Shown here in pieces: positions 42,149-51,218 of a DNA stretch of 64,000 bases; the stretch's first letter is position 1; each line of letters starts with the position of its first letter. Both the position numbers and the translations under genes were made by a program. The notes beneath the pieces were generated by a model. That model had not been told where the DNA came from. It worked only from the letters and a program-made list of their open reading frames with translations, and ran no database searches. Origin of the DNA: Firmicutes bacterium HGW-Firmicutes-11 (GTDB lineage: Bacteria > Bacillota > Clostridia > Peptostreptococcales > Anaerovoracaceae); NCBI GenBank assembly GCA_002840285.1, contig PHAE01000003.1, forward strand, positions 50,827 through 114,826. Reading direction: 5' to 3'.

Positions 42149-43309
42149 CTTGCGTTCCAGGTACCAGTAGGTCAGCAGCGCAAGGATGGCGCAGACTGCG
42201 GAGGCGAGGTAGACCGTAGTAAAGCCGGCGACTTCGACGACAAATCCCCAAAGGAATGCGCCCAGGCCGATCCCGATGTCCATAGCCGCAAGCAGTGTAG
42301 ACGTTGCCGCCCCTCTTCTGTCTGGGGGGCAACGCTTTATGATGATAGCGTTGCTGATCGGATAGGAAGTTCCAAAGCCGATCCCGAAAAAAACAGCAGC
42401 GATCAAAACCACCATCAGAGAACTGGCGAAGGCAAGGATCACCATAGCAATCACCAGTGCGATCAAGGACGGCACCAAGACGATTCGAAACCCATGTCGG
42501 TCTGCGATCCGACCGGTCAAGAGCCTGGAGATCAGCACTGTGATGGAATACACGGTAAAAAACACGCCGATCCCGACGATGTCGCGAGCTACGCCATAGG
42601 ACGGCAAAAAAGTTATCACTGCTCCAAATGTCAGTGACACGAAGAACATGAGGAGCGAAGGCAAAATCGCCGTTCGTTCAACAAATTTCTCCTTCTTTCG
42701 CACCCCAATGTCAGGCGCTTTTGGCTCTTTCTTTTCGTAGTTGATGAACAGTGATATGATCAGTGCTACCAGCCAAAATATGAAGACGACAAGAAACAGC
42801 GTAGAATACCCGGTTTCTCTTGCGAAATATATTCCCAATGCCGGACCGATGGCCGTTCCCATGATGACGGAGATTCCATAGTACCCGATCCCCTCTGACA
42901 ATCTTCCTTTGGGGGTAAGGTCAGAAATGATCGTGCCCGCCGCTGACGTATGGGCGCTGAATCCAATTCCGTTGACAAAACGCAGCATAATCAGCAGCAA
43001 TACCGTCTGTGCAAATTGATACGACAAAGACACCACCACGAAAAGTACTGCTCCGGTGACCAGGATCAACTTCCGTCCCCTGGTGTCGATGAGAGGGCCA
43101 AAGACCGGTCGGAAGAGCAGCGCCGATATCGTCAGGGAAGTGATCATCATTCCCGCAAGCACATTGCTTCCGCTGAGTTCATTCGCATAGAGGGGCAGGG
43201 TCGCCATCAGCATATAATGGCCGGTGAACGTCAGTAGACTGACGATCAGCATGATATTAAAATGCTTGGTAAAAATCCTCTCGCTTGTCGTCTCGTTTTT
43301 CTCTGTCAT
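42146..43309 (-). CDS. MFS transporter
   Basis: 387 residues with twelve hydrophobic segments and MFS loop motifs (RPVFGPLIDTRGRKLIL between helices 2 and 3; RLLTGRIADRHGFRIVL in the second half). Start ATG at 43309 behind AAGGAG. Resembles drug/metabolite efflux proteins of the YfcJ/arabinose-efflux kind. No neighbour reveals the cargo. Confidence 0.88.
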   Translation of the reverse strand: MTEKNETTSERIFTKHFNIMLIVSLLTFTGHYMLMATLPLYANELSGSNVLAGMMITSLTISALLFRPVFGPLIDTRGRKLILVTGAVLFVVVSLSYQFAQTVLLLIMLRFVNGIGFSAHTSAAGTIISDLTPKGRLSEGIGYYGISVIMGTAIGPALGIYFARETGYSTLFLVVFIFWLVALIISLFINYEKKEPKAPDIGVRKKEKFVERTAILPSLLMFFVSLTFGAVITFLPSYGVARDIVGIGVFFTVYSITVLISRLLTGRIADRHGFRIVLVPSLIALVIAMVILAFASSLMVVLIAAVFFGIGFGTSYPISNAIIIKRCPPDRRGAATSTLLAAMDIGIGLGAFLWGFVVEVAGFTTVYLASAVCAILALLTYWYLERK

Positions 43310-43352
43310 CGATTTTTACTCCTTTTTAACAATCATATCCTATTTTGTCCTT

Positions 43353-43393
43353 GAAAGAAAACAGCTATGCGTTCTACATAGCTGTTTTCTTTC
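43353..43393. terminator. Terminator after the flavoprotein/Fe-S operon
   Basis: GAAAGAAAACAGCTATG pairs perfectly with CATAGCTGTTTTCTTTC (17 bp, 7-base loop), just after the minus-strand stop at 43411. The T-run is inside the stem. It separates this operon from the MFS gene. Confidence 0.85.
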
Positions 43394-43410
43394 TTAGGAA
43401 TGGATCGTGC

Positions 43411-45081
43411 TTATTTGCCTTCCGGCACTTTGTCTGGTGTCAGGGTTCTGTAATAGCTTCCGCCCAAATGATTCGGGTTGAATGCCTCTCTTACTTTCCA
43501 CTGGTATGCCATGACGTGAGGTTGCGCCATCTTGACGAAGAATGAATCATGCTCTTCTTGTGTGTAGTTGTAAGAGTCTTCTCTTCTGCACTCCGTGTTC
43601 CATCTACTGAAATCACCGCCAAGGCCATGCTCTGTCATCCACCGTTGGGTATCGTCGAAGAACTCCTTGGTGCCACGGATGGAATCCTTGTCGTATGCGT
43701 CGAAATTGGTGAAGTATTCCCATCCGGTGACGCCGCCGCCACCGATACCAGAGATGCTGCCCATTTCCGAGTCGCCGCCGGTGGCTGCGATCGCAGTGGC
43801 TTCTACTTCCCACTTTCTCTTGAGTGCAGATGCCTCTTCCATAAGCGGGGTTGTCACATAGAGGTTGGATGACATTCCGAAGTTGCCTTCGTACGCGCCG
43901 CAGAGAACGTAGTTCAAGTTCTTATGTCCAAGGCGGAGCAAGTAGAGCAACGCCCAGTCGTGAACGTCCTTCTCCAGCATCATTTCGTTCTTCCATCCGC
44001 GGGATAGCTTCAAGATCTCGTCGATCGCTTTCTCTTTGTATTCCATATCCTTCTTGGTCATTCCCGCGATCACGACCTGGAATTCCAGCTTCATGCTCTC
44101 GTTTTGCTTTTGAAGTTCCGGATCTTCAAGCAGCTCCGGCAGGTCGCAAAGTTGTTTCTCTGGATCGGTCAGGATCCGTATCATAGCGCCCTTGAGATTT
44201 CTCCCAAACATATTGTACTGTCTGTGTCCGAGATACAGCACATCGTTTTCATGAATGATGGCTGCGGCAGTCGTCCAGCCCTCCCAATCCGGGAAACAAA
44301 GGGTGTAACATTTGAAGTTGTCAGGAAGCACTGCTTTGTATGCAGGAAGGACTCCGTCGGACGGCAGGAAGGTCGGTCCCGGCCAGGGATGAAGTCTGAC
44401 AGCGATCTTTGTGCAGACACCCATGGAACCAGCTACACCGGTCACTCCACGGAACACGGAACGAAAACTCGGTCCCGGGCCCTCACCGCAGAACCAACCG
44501 GCGCCTGCCCCTGCAGACCCTGTTTTGATTACTTCGCCATCCGGTAAAACCCATTCTGCGCTAAGCAAGTTTTCACCGGAAGCACCCATGAAAATCGATG
44601 TGGGTCCAAATCCTGCCCATCCGGAGGTGCTGGCAAGGGTGGAACTGCTGCAACCAACACCAGGGATATTGAGGTTCAAGCCAACCTTCATCGCTTCTGC
44701 TTGAACGACAGCGGCAATCGCATAGGGTTCAATGATCGCACACTGATTTTTGGCATCGATTTCAATTTTGGACATGCGGCGCATGTCTAATTGTACTGCA
44801 TAATCCGATCCGATGTATGCCATGGTCGCATAGAAGGTGGAACCTGCTTTGAATTGGATCTTGTATTTGTTACAGATCCGAACGACATTTTGAACCTCTT
44901 CCGTACTGCCCGGTAGTATGACTGCCTGGGGCAGTGGGGTCCAATGGTCGAAGGGACCGTAGTGAGCCGAGGTCTGGGACGCAATGCTGCGATAGGATTC
45001 GCAGACGCCGATATCTTCCGAAATGTTCTTCTTTCCAACGATATCTTCCAGAGCTTGATAGATTTCTCTTGCTAATGCCAT
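43411..45081 (-). CDS. FAD-binding oxidoreductase (VAO/GlcD type) B
   Basis: 556 residues. The FAD-binding PCMH domain lies about 40-235 (PQAVILPGSTEEVQNVVRICNKY, IIEPYAIAAVVQAEAMKVGLNLNIPGVGCSSS), followed by a FAD-oxidase C-terminal-like domain ending FNPNHLGGSYYRTL. Longer than typical GlcD (about 470-500), with an insertion in the middle. It is the third gene after another VAO-type flavoprotein and a CCG Fe-S protein. This two-flavoprotein set resembles glycolate/lactate oxidase complexes (GlcDEF) or 4-cresol-dehydrogenase-like enzymes; a 2-hydroxy acid or benzylic substrate is possible. Confidence 0.85.
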   Translation of the reverse strand: MALAREIYQALEDIVGKKNISEDIGVCESYRSIASQTSAHYGPFDHWTPLPQAVILPGSTEEVQNVVRICNKYKIQFKAGSTFYATMAYIGSDYAVQLDMRRMSKIEIDAKNQCAIIEPYAIAAVVQAEAMKVGLNLNIPGVGCSSSTLASTSGWAGFGPTSIFMGASGENLLSAEWVLPDGEVIKTGSAGAGAGWFCGEGPGPSFRSVFRGVTGVAGSMGVCTKIAVRLHPWPGPTFLPSDGVLPAYKAVLPDNFKCYTLCFPDWEGWTTAAAIIHENDVLYLGHRQYNMFGRNLKGAMIRILTDPEKQLCDLPELLEDPELQKQNESMKLEFQVVIAGMTKKDMEYKEKAIDEILKLSRGWKNEMMLEKDVHDWALLYLLRLGHKNLNYVLCGAYEGNFGMSSNLYVTTPLMEEASALKRKWEVEATAIAATGGDSEMGSISGIGGGGVTGWEYFTNFDAYDKDSIRGTKEFFDDTQRWMTEHGLGGDFSRWNTECRREDSYNYTQEEHDSFFVKMAQPHVMAYQWKVREAFNPNHLGGSYYRTLTPDKVPEGK

Positions 45082-45098
45082 TTTGATTCCTCCTCCTC

Positions 45099-46373
45099 TT
45101 ACAGCGCCATCTGTACGAGTTCAATGATGTCCAAGACTTGCATCTTGTTGCCATTTTCATCGACAGCGTTCGCGAAGTTATTTTTGCACCAGGGACATGC
45201 GCTTACCAGAGCATCCGCGCCGGTCGCGTTCGCTTCTGTCAATCTTTCTCCTGCCGTCCAGGAGGAAAATTCCGGCAAGGTGTCACTGCATCCGCCACCG
45301 GCACCGCAGCACCAGGAATATTCGCGGATCCGCTCCATTTCTACCAGTTCTACGCCGGGAATGCTGGCGAGAATGTTTCTGGGAGCGTCATAGATGCCAT
45401 TGGCTCCGGTATATCTGGGCCGTCTCGGTTCCCAAGTGTGGACCTGATTGAGGATTTTCTTTTCTTTCCCTTCCCAAGGGGTGAAGCTTTCGCCCAGTCT
45501 TCCCAGGTGGCAAGGATCGTGATAGGTCACGCTCATCGGAACCGACTTTGTGAACTTGATTTTACCATCAGCAATCAGACGATCCAGGTATTCGACCATA
45601 TGAAGAACTTCGACCGTGGATCCGGATTTGGGGTATTGCCGCTTGAATGCATGGTAGCAATCGGAGCAAGGTGTGACGATCGTTTTGACGCCAGCCTTTT
45701 CGAATGCTTTGATGTTGGCGGAGGACTGGTCATTGTATTCTTTTGTGAAGCCCATCTGCAGAGCTCTTCCGGCGCAACAGTTGTCCGCGCCCCCGAGGGT
45801 ACCGACCTTGACGCCGGCCTTTTGAAGAACTTTGACTGCGTTACGGGCAACTTTTTGCAGATCTTTGTTGTAGCTGTACTGGCATCCCGCAAAGAAAGCA
45901 ACATCAGCAGTTTCTTTGAAGAGATCGATCATGTCGAGTCCCTCTGCCCAATCCATGCGGTTCGCTTTTTTTGCCCCAACAAGCATAGTGTTTTCTTTTA
46001 CCAAGTTCTCGATCACCGGTAACTGTCCGGGAAGGGTTTTGCCGTCGGCAACTGCATGGGCTTTGAGTTCAAGATTGTGATCCAGTGGTTCCAGGTTATA
46101 ACGGCAGACTTTGCATGCCATATCGCAGGCTCCGCAAGCTGTACAGCTGTGGATGGTTTCAATGACATCATCCGTGTAAGTCGTGCGTCCATCCAGCATG
46201 CTCTGGGCCATCTGAAAGCGGCCGCGTGCTGTGTTTGTGTTGAAATTGTAGTAGCCAATGCTTGGGCAGTTTTGACCATATCTTTGGCTCTTGATCTTAT
46301 CAAAGGGAATCCATCTGCAATTAAGACACATGCTGCAGCGTTCCATCATAGGTCTGTAATCTTGTAAAGACAT
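45099..46373 (-). CDS. CCG-domain Fe-S protein (GlcF/GlpC/HdrD-like)
   Basis: 424 residues, start behind AGGAGG. N-terminal Fe-S cysteines (CSMCLNCRW, CTACGACDMACKVC) and two CCG domains (FFAGCQYSYN...NCCAGRALQMG and YHDPCHLGR...CCGAGGGC). Proteins of this type carry electrons from a flavoprotein to quinone or other carriers; here it lies between the two VAO-type flavoproteins and should connect them. There is no membrane helix. Confidence 0.92.
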   Translation of the reverse strand: MSLQDYRPMMERCSMCLNCRWIPFDKIKSQRYGQNCPSIGYYNFNTNTARGRFQMAQSMLDGRTTYTDDVIETIHSCTACGACDMACKVCRYNLEPLDHNLELKAHAVADGKTLPGQLPVIENLVKENTMLVGAKKANRMDWAEGLDMIDLFKETADVAFFAGCQYSYNKDLQKVARNAVKVLQKAGVKVGTLGGADNCCAGRALQMGFTKEYNDQSSANIKAFEKAGVKTIVTPCSDCYHAFKRQYPKSGSTVEVLHMVEYLDRLIADGKIKFTKSVPMSVTYHDPCHLGRLGESFTPWEGKEKKILNQVHTWEPRRPRYTGANGIYDAPRNILASIPGVELVEMERIREYSWCCGAGGGCSDTLPEFSSWTAGERLTEANATGADALVSACPWCKNNFANAVDENGNKMQVLDIIELVQMAL

Positions 46374-46402
46374 GAGTGAGGCCTCCTTTTCTCCTTGGTT
46401 GG

Positions 46403-47875
46403 TTATACCGTGAGCTTTCCAGTATTCATAACATCATTGGGGTCGAAAATCTTTTTCAGCTTTTTCAACGCATTGTAGGACTGTGCGTCCTTGTTCAGCT
46501 GGAGCTTCGCCCACATACCGTACGGCCTCGCATAAAATGCTCCCAGTCCCGACATTAGTTCGCTTCCCTTTTCGAACATCCGCTTGACTTTCGCGGTTTC
46601 CAGAGCGTTGTTCGGATCATAAGGAAGATGGAATTCCAAGTGATAGGAACTTCCACAGTGCTGCGGTTGAATGTAGACACCGATATCCGAAGTGTTATAC
46701 CCTTCATCTTCTGCCAACTCGTACATGGCCTTCAAGAACATAGGTGTTTTGTCCAGAGTCGTCACGAAGAAAATGTCCTGGTAAGCGCCTTTTGCGGTTT
46801 CCTTCCAATACAGTTCTTTGGATGGGTTGAGGGCCTTTGCGAGAACCTTGTCCCCTTTGATCTTGGGAAGCGCCGGAACCATTTTCAGACCATGCTGCTG
46901 TGCGATCTCTTCGATGTCGCTGGTCTGCTGCTCTACTCTGTCTTCCGGCAGAAGCTCGCGTCCAAGCACTCCGACCAGAGCGACCCACTGGGGAAGTTCT
47001 GCTTTGAGTTGCTGGATCTGTTCTGCAGACTCGCCAAGCAATTCGGCTAAATAGGAACCGTTCATTACCATAAGTTCGTCGCTGAAACGAAGACGGATCA
47101 CGCGATAGACAAAATCGATAAGATTTTCTAACTTTTTCGCAGGCACAAAGTGCATATTGTGAATGGTCGGCAGGACTTCGCATTTCAAGGATGCCCATGT
47201 AACGATCCCCATAGTTCCCTGTGCTTGTGTAGGAATTCTCAAGAAATCAAACATGTTGGGACCGTTTCCGCTGACTTGCCACTTTTGCGCGTCCCATTGC
47301 TTTTCCAGATCCTTGACACCACCGGCAGCTTCACCGGTAAACATCGAGTTGCCGTCGCCCCAAACCACTTCCATGCAACGTAGGGGGTCGTGATACTGCC
47401 ACTGGTGGTTGGCGTTGAGTCGCGGTTCGACTTCAAGAACACTCGTCATGACCGACTTTGTTGCTCTGGGCGCCAGCGGCATCGAAAGAGTCATCCCTTC
47501 CTTTGCCAACGCTTCCTGTAGTTCTCCATAGGTGACACCCGGCTCAACCACCGTCATTCTCTGCTGCCGGTTGATGTTGAGGATCCGGTTCATTCCTGAC
47601 AGATCGACGATAACAGACTGAGGAACGCTTGGGATCGTATCTCCCTTGTGGTGTGGGCCGCCGGAGCTGACAGGCACCAGCGGTGTACTGGTTTCGTTTG
47701 CCCACTTCACCAGATCCTGTACCTGTTGCGCGTTTTGCGGTTTGACGACGAACCAAGGTCTGATGCCAGTTGCGAAGCTTTGGTCCTTCGCATAGGACTC
47801 CAGAATACCGGCATCGTCCTTGACGTTATCTGCGCCAACAATGGTGGCCAGCTTTTCTTTCATGCTATCGAACAT
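46403..47875 (-). CDS. FAD-binding oxidoreductase (VAO/GlcD type) A
   Basis: 490 residues, start behind AGGAGG. FAD-binding domain about 20-215 (PWFVVKPQNAQQVQDLVKWANE, then VPVSSGGPHHKGD with the conserved Gly-rich loop, TVVEPGVTYGELQEAL) and a typical C-terminal end KKIFDPNDVMNTGKL. It resembles GlcD and PCMH-family flavoproteins; without His/Tyr evidence I cannot say whether FAD is covalent. First of three redox genes downstream of the third TRAP system (123-base gap), suggesting uptake and oxidation of the same acid. Confidence 0.87.
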   Translation of the reverse strand: MFDSMKEKLATIVGADNVKDDAGILESYAKDQSFATGIRPWFVVKPQNAQQVQDLVKWANETSTPLVPVSSGGPHHKGDTIPSVPQSVIVDLSGMNRILNINRQQRMTVVEPGVTYGELQEALAKEGMTLSMPLAPRATKSVMTSVLEVEPRLNANHQWQYHDPLRCMEVVWGDGNSMFTGEAAGGVKDLEKQWDAQKWQVSGNGPNMFDFLRIPTQAQGTMGIVTWASLKCEVLPTIHNMHFVPAKKLENLIDFVYRVIRLRFSDELMVMNGSYLAELLGESAEQIQQLKAELPQWVALVGVLGRELLPEDRVEQQTSDIEEIAQQHGLKMVPALPKIKGDKVLAKALNPSKELYWKETAKGAYQDIFFVTTLDKTPMFLKAMYELAEDEGYNTSDIGVYIQPQHCGSSYHLEFHLPYDPNNALETAKVKRMFEKGSELMSGLGAFYARPYGMWAKLQLNKDAQSYNALKKLKKIFDPNDVMNTGKLTV

Positions 47876-47928
47876 AATATCCTCCTTTATTCGATTACAT
47901 TGGTCTAGTATAAACTGAATGCTTTCAC

Positions 47929-47936
47929 TGAATTCA
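47929..47936. promoter_or_regulatory. Weak TGAATTCA palindrome upstream of flavoprotein A
   Basis: TGAATTCA in the gap between dctM and the flavoprotein gene, within a stretch of repeated GAATG/CATTC half-sites. It is a looser relative of the TTGAATnnATTCAA operator at 50956 and 51889, so the same TetR protein might bind. Low confidence. Confidence 0.3.
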
Positions 47937-47998
47937 TTCTTTCCCCGTCCGCTCTCATATTCATGTAGCGCATACTTTATGGAGCAGGTACCGGACCT

Positions 47999-49303
47999 TT
48001 ATTTGATCATGAGGCTCGGCAAGAATGTGGCAATGCCCGGGAACACGATCAGTACCAGTGCTGCCGCCATCAAAGCGAACCAGAACGGTATCGTTCCCTT
48101 AAAAACAGTTTCCAGCTTGATTTTGGTCAATCCCGAAGTGACTATGGCAACAACACCGACCGGCGGTGTCAGGAAACCGATCAAGATCATCAGGATCGTT
48201 ATGATCCCATACCAGATCCCGCTGAATCCAGCCGCGATCACGATGGGATAAAACAGACTTGTGAATATAATGAGCGCTGCCATGGCGTCCATGAAAAATC
48301 CCGACACGAAGAAGATCGCAAAAATCGTGAGCATCAGGAGCACCGGTGGCAGTTCCAAAAGATAGACTTGAAGAAATGAAGGGATTCGGCTGACGGAAAT
48401 GAAATTGCCAAAGGTGATGCCGCCAATGATGAAAATCATGAGCATGCCGGTGATCCTGGCAGTTCCGTACAGCGAATCCTTCAATCCCTTCAGTGTGCAA
48501 CGCCTGGTAGCAAGGCTGACGACAAAGGCCAGGAATGCGCCGAAAGCACCACCTTCGGTTGCGGTAAAAAGTCCGATCAGGATGCCGCCCATAGATACGA
48601 TGAAGATGAATGGGATCGGCCATACCTTTTTAAATGCCTCATTTCGTTCTGCCCGGTCAACTCTCACCGTATTAGGTGCCAGTTCCGGCTTCACACGAAC
48701 CATGATGAAGACCGTGATGATCATAAACAGCGCTGTCATGAGTCCGGGAAAAATACCTGCGATCAGCAACTGTCCGATGGATTCCTCGGTCAGCATGCCG
48801 TAGATTACCAAGTTAGAGCTTGGTGGAATGAGGATTCCCAGTGTGCTTCCTGCGGCTACAACACCTGCAGCGAGAGAGTCCTGGTAATTGCTTCTGCGCA
48901 TCTCCGGAACTGCGACCGGGGCGATCGTCGCAGTTGTAGCGATAACCGAGCCTGATACGGAGGCGAAGGCGGCGCAGGTGGCGACTGTGGCCATAGCGAG
49001 ACCACCACGAAATCGACCCAATATCGCGTTGAATGCGACGAACAGGTCCCGGCCCAGGCCGGTGTTGCCTAGCAACATTCCCATAAAAGTAAACATGGGG
49101 ATGACGCTTAGAGTATAATTGTTCACATTGTTGAAGGGGTCGGTTCCTAGTTTAGCAAGGGCGGCTTGCGGACTGACAACAAGACCGTATCCCACGGTTC
49201 CCACGAGGAACAGACTAAATCCGATCGGCACTTTGAGGAATACCAACACAAAGAGCGTGATGATGCCGACCACGCCAGTCATTTCGCTACTTAATTCCCA
49301 CAT
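47999..49303 (-). CDS. dctM: TRAP transporter large permease subunit (DctM), third system
   Basis: 434 residues from the ATG at 49303 (AAAGGAG 9 bases upstream), overlapping the dctQ end by 17 bases. Landmarks: FASVSGSVIATTATIAPVAVPEMRR, GILIPPSSNLVIYG, GFFMDAMAALIIFTSLFYPI, FLTPPVGVVAIVTSG. Order in this operon is P-Q-M. Redox genes follow on the same strand. Confidence 0.92.
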   Translation of the reverse strand: MWELSSEMTGVVGIITLFVLVFLKVPIGFSLFLVGTVGYGLVVSPQAALAKLGTDPFNNVNNYTLSVIPMFTFMGMLLGNTGLGRDLFVAFNAILGRFRGGLAMATVATCAAFASVSGSVIATTATIAPVAVPEMRRSNYQDSLAAGVVAAGSTLGILIPPSSNLVIYGMLTEESIGQLLIAGIFPGLMTALFMIITVFIMVRVKPELAPNTVRVDRAERNEAFKKVWPIPFIFIVSMGGILIGLFTATEGGAFGAFLAFVVSLATRRCTLKGLKDSLYGTARITGMLMIFIIGGITFGNFISVSRIPSFLQVYLLELPPVLLMLTIFAIFFVSGFFMDAMAALIIFTSLFYPIVIAAGFSGIWYGIITILMILIGFLTPPVGVVAIVTSGLTKIKLETVFKGTIPFWFALMAAALVLIVFPGIATFLPSLMIK

Positions 49304-49796
49304 TTGTGTTGTCTCCTTTAAAATCATAGACTGCTTTGATCAGATCCCAGAAGAATGCTACGATCAAAACGAAGATCCCAAATGCCGCCGTGTAGATGAA
49401 CGGCGTCAAGGGCAGGTGCAGTACGGGAGTGATCTGGTTTGAGCTTGCCATGCGTCCTGCAAAAGTCAGTGTCTGACGAAAAACCACAGAAAACAAGGCA
49501 ATGCATAGAATGCTTATAAAGAAATCGAAGACCGCTTTCACTTTGGGTTTCAATCGGTCATAAATCATTGTGACACCGACATTCTCGCCCTCGATCTGTG
49601 GCAGGCCCATTGCCAAGAAGCTGATGACTACCAGTCCTAAGCTGGATAGCTCATACACTCCAGCCACCGAGGAGTTGAACAGCCGGCGTCCTGCGATATC
49701 CCAAACCGTCATCAGCATGATCAAGAAAATGCAGATACCACTGATGCCGGCGGAGAAGTTGATCAATTTTCGTATGCCTTTCTCGGCTGCTTTCAT
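49287..49796 (-). CDS. dctQ: TRAP transporter small permease subunit (DctQ), third system
   Basis: 169 residues with four hydrophobic helices (FSAGISGICIFLIMLMTVWDIAGRRLF at the N-terminus, as in other DctQ). Between dctP (76-base gap) and dctM (17-base overlap). Confidence 0.88.
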   Translation of the reverse strand: MKAAEKGIRKLINFSAGISGICIFLIMLMTVWDIAGRRLFNSSVAGVYELSSLGLVVISFLAMGLPQIEGENVGVTMIYDRLKPKVKAVFDFFISILCIALFSVVFRQTLTFAGRMASSNQITPVLHLPLTPFIYTAAFGIFVLIVAFFWDLIKAVYDFKGDNTNVGIK

Positions 49797-49872
49797 TTCC
49801 GTTCCCTCCGGAAGTAGTCCGGGAAAGGGTCAACTTGTGATCGACCCTTTCCCGAAAACAAAAGGATAAAGT

Positions 49873-50922
49873 TTAGTGTGCTTCGATGTATTGCAGTGCC
49901 TTTTCATACATTTCGGTTCCGGCAAGACCCTTGGCGTCCATGTCTGCAATCCACTTTTCTTTCAATGGGTCAGTGATCGCATGGAACTTAGCTTCTTCTT
50001 CTGCTGAGAAGGTAATGAAGTTGATACCTTGCTCTTTACCGAACGCAACGCCGTGCTCAAATTCTGCATCGTACTGGGCGCCGATCACCGCCGGGAATTC
50101 TGCGAGCAGATCTTCCATTACCTGCTGATCGTCTGCGGATACTTTCGCCCAGGCGTCATTGTTCATGACGAAGATCAGAGGATTCATGTACACATCAAGA
50201 TCGATGATGTTGTCGGTGACTTCGGATAGTTTGAAGGAAACCAGAGCGGATGGCGACATCAGACTTCCGTCGACGATGCCTCTGTCCAATGCGTCATACA
50301 GGTCGCTGACCGGCAACGAAAGCTCTGTGGCTCCCAGCTTTGCATACAGTTCATTGTAAAGAAGTCCGGGGGAGCGCAATTTGAGACCCGCAAGACCTGC
50401 GACATCAGAGACTTCCTTGTTTATGAAGATTTTAGCGATGTCGGTTCCGCCGACCCACAGAAGCTTCATGTCACTGTACTCATACTTCTGCAAATCGTCG
50501 CGCATGTCCGCTGCGACCAGGTTGCCCTGCAGAGCGGTTTCAAACATGAAAGGGAATTCTAAAATGGATGTCAATGGAAATCTTCCCGGGGTGTAGGCTG
50601 CCAGAACAAAGCCCATTTCAAATGCGCCGCTGACGACAGAGTCCACCGTGGTCGGGGGTGGTCCCAATTCATTACTGGGATATACGTTGATGGTTACTCG
50701 TCCTTCGGTCTGTTCATTGACAGCGTCAGCAAACGGAACCAGGACATTGGTGTGGAGCGGATGCTGATTTGACATGAAATGGGACAAGCTGAAGGTCACC
50801 GGATCGGCTACCGGTTCTTCCCCTTCTGGTGTCTCACCACCGCCGCCACCGCAACCCGCCAGTACAGCAAGCAGCAATGCCATGATCAGGAGAACGCTAA
50901 GCTTTTTTGATACTTTATTCAC
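49873..50922 (-). CDS. dctP: TRAP transporter substrate-binding lipoprotein (DctP), third system
   Basis: 349 residues, starting with GTG at 50922 behind GAGGAGGG. Lipobox LAGC (Cys24) and a glycine-rich linker. Mature fold begins VTFSLSHFMSNQHPLHTNV and contains VSDVAGLAGLKLRSPG, the DctP region with the substrate-binding Arg. First gene of the operon under a promoter overlapped by a TetR-type operator. Confidence 0.92.
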   Translation of the reverse strand: MNKVSKKLSVLLIMALLLAVLAGCGGGGGETPEGEEPVADPVTFSLSHFMSNQHPLHTNVLVPFADAVNEQTEGRVTINVYPSNELGPPPTTVDSVVSGAFEMGFVLAAYTPGRFPLTSILEFPFMFETALQGNLVAADMRDDLQKYEYSDMKLLWVGGTDIAKIFINKEVSDVAGLAGLKLRSPGLLYNELYAKLGATELSLPVSDLYDALDRGIVDGSLMSPSALVSFKLSEVTDNIIDLDVYMNPLIFVMNNDAWAKVSADDQQVMEDLLAEFPAVIGAQYDAEFEHGVAFGKEQGINFITFSAEEEAKFHAITDPLKEKWIADMDAKGLAGTEMYEKALQYIEAH

Positions 50923-50955
50923 AACTAATTCCCTCCTCTTTGACTAAATGGTTTC

Positions 50956-50997
50956 ATTGAATGTATTCAATATACATGAGCATTTTGCCCAAGTCAA
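50956..50997 (-). promoter_or_regulatory. Sigma-70 promoter of the third TRAP operon with overlapping TetR-type operator
   Basis: Minus strand TTGACT (50997-50992), 17-base spacer, TATATT (50974-50969). The inverted repeat ATTGAATGTATTCAAT (50956-50971) covers the -10 end and start point, a clear repressor position. The same TTGAATnnATTCAA core lies beside tetR at 51889. Confidence 0.75.
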
Positions 50998-51057
50998 TAA
51001 AATAATTAGAATTTTTTGCATTTTCTTGACATTGTTATATTCTAAGCACTTTAGAGG

Positions 51058-51210
51058 TTGACAAATGAAAAAAATGATTGTATGCTGAATTTGTTCAGCG
51101 AACACATTCATTGCATATCTTCTCACTCCATCCTTGTAATAAGCCGTTAGCTCTGTGTGATTTGCGAAAGGATGCCGACCCTCTGGGGTCGGCATCCTTT
51201 CGTTTTATCT
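51058..51210 (+). ncRNA. Candidate small RNA: promoter plus terminator without a gene
   Basis: On the plus strand TTGACA (51058-51063), 17 bases, TATGCT (51081-51086) is followed about 80 bases on by a 15-bp hairpin (AAAGGATGCCGACCC with its complement, 51167-51200) and CGTTTTATCTTTG. Terminator orientation (T-rich side on the plus strand) agrees with the promoter. The transcript would be about 110-115 nt. An inverted repeat GCTGAA-TTTG-TTCAGC (51084-51099) covers the start. The only ORF inside is a 22-codon ATG frame with no ribosome site. The hairpin might alternatively end tetR. Confidence 0.45.
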
Positions 51211-51218
51211 TTGCTATA

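Noticed and set aside
45138-46022. 294-residue plus-strand ORF
   Set aside because: Antisense shadow of the CCG Fe-S gene.
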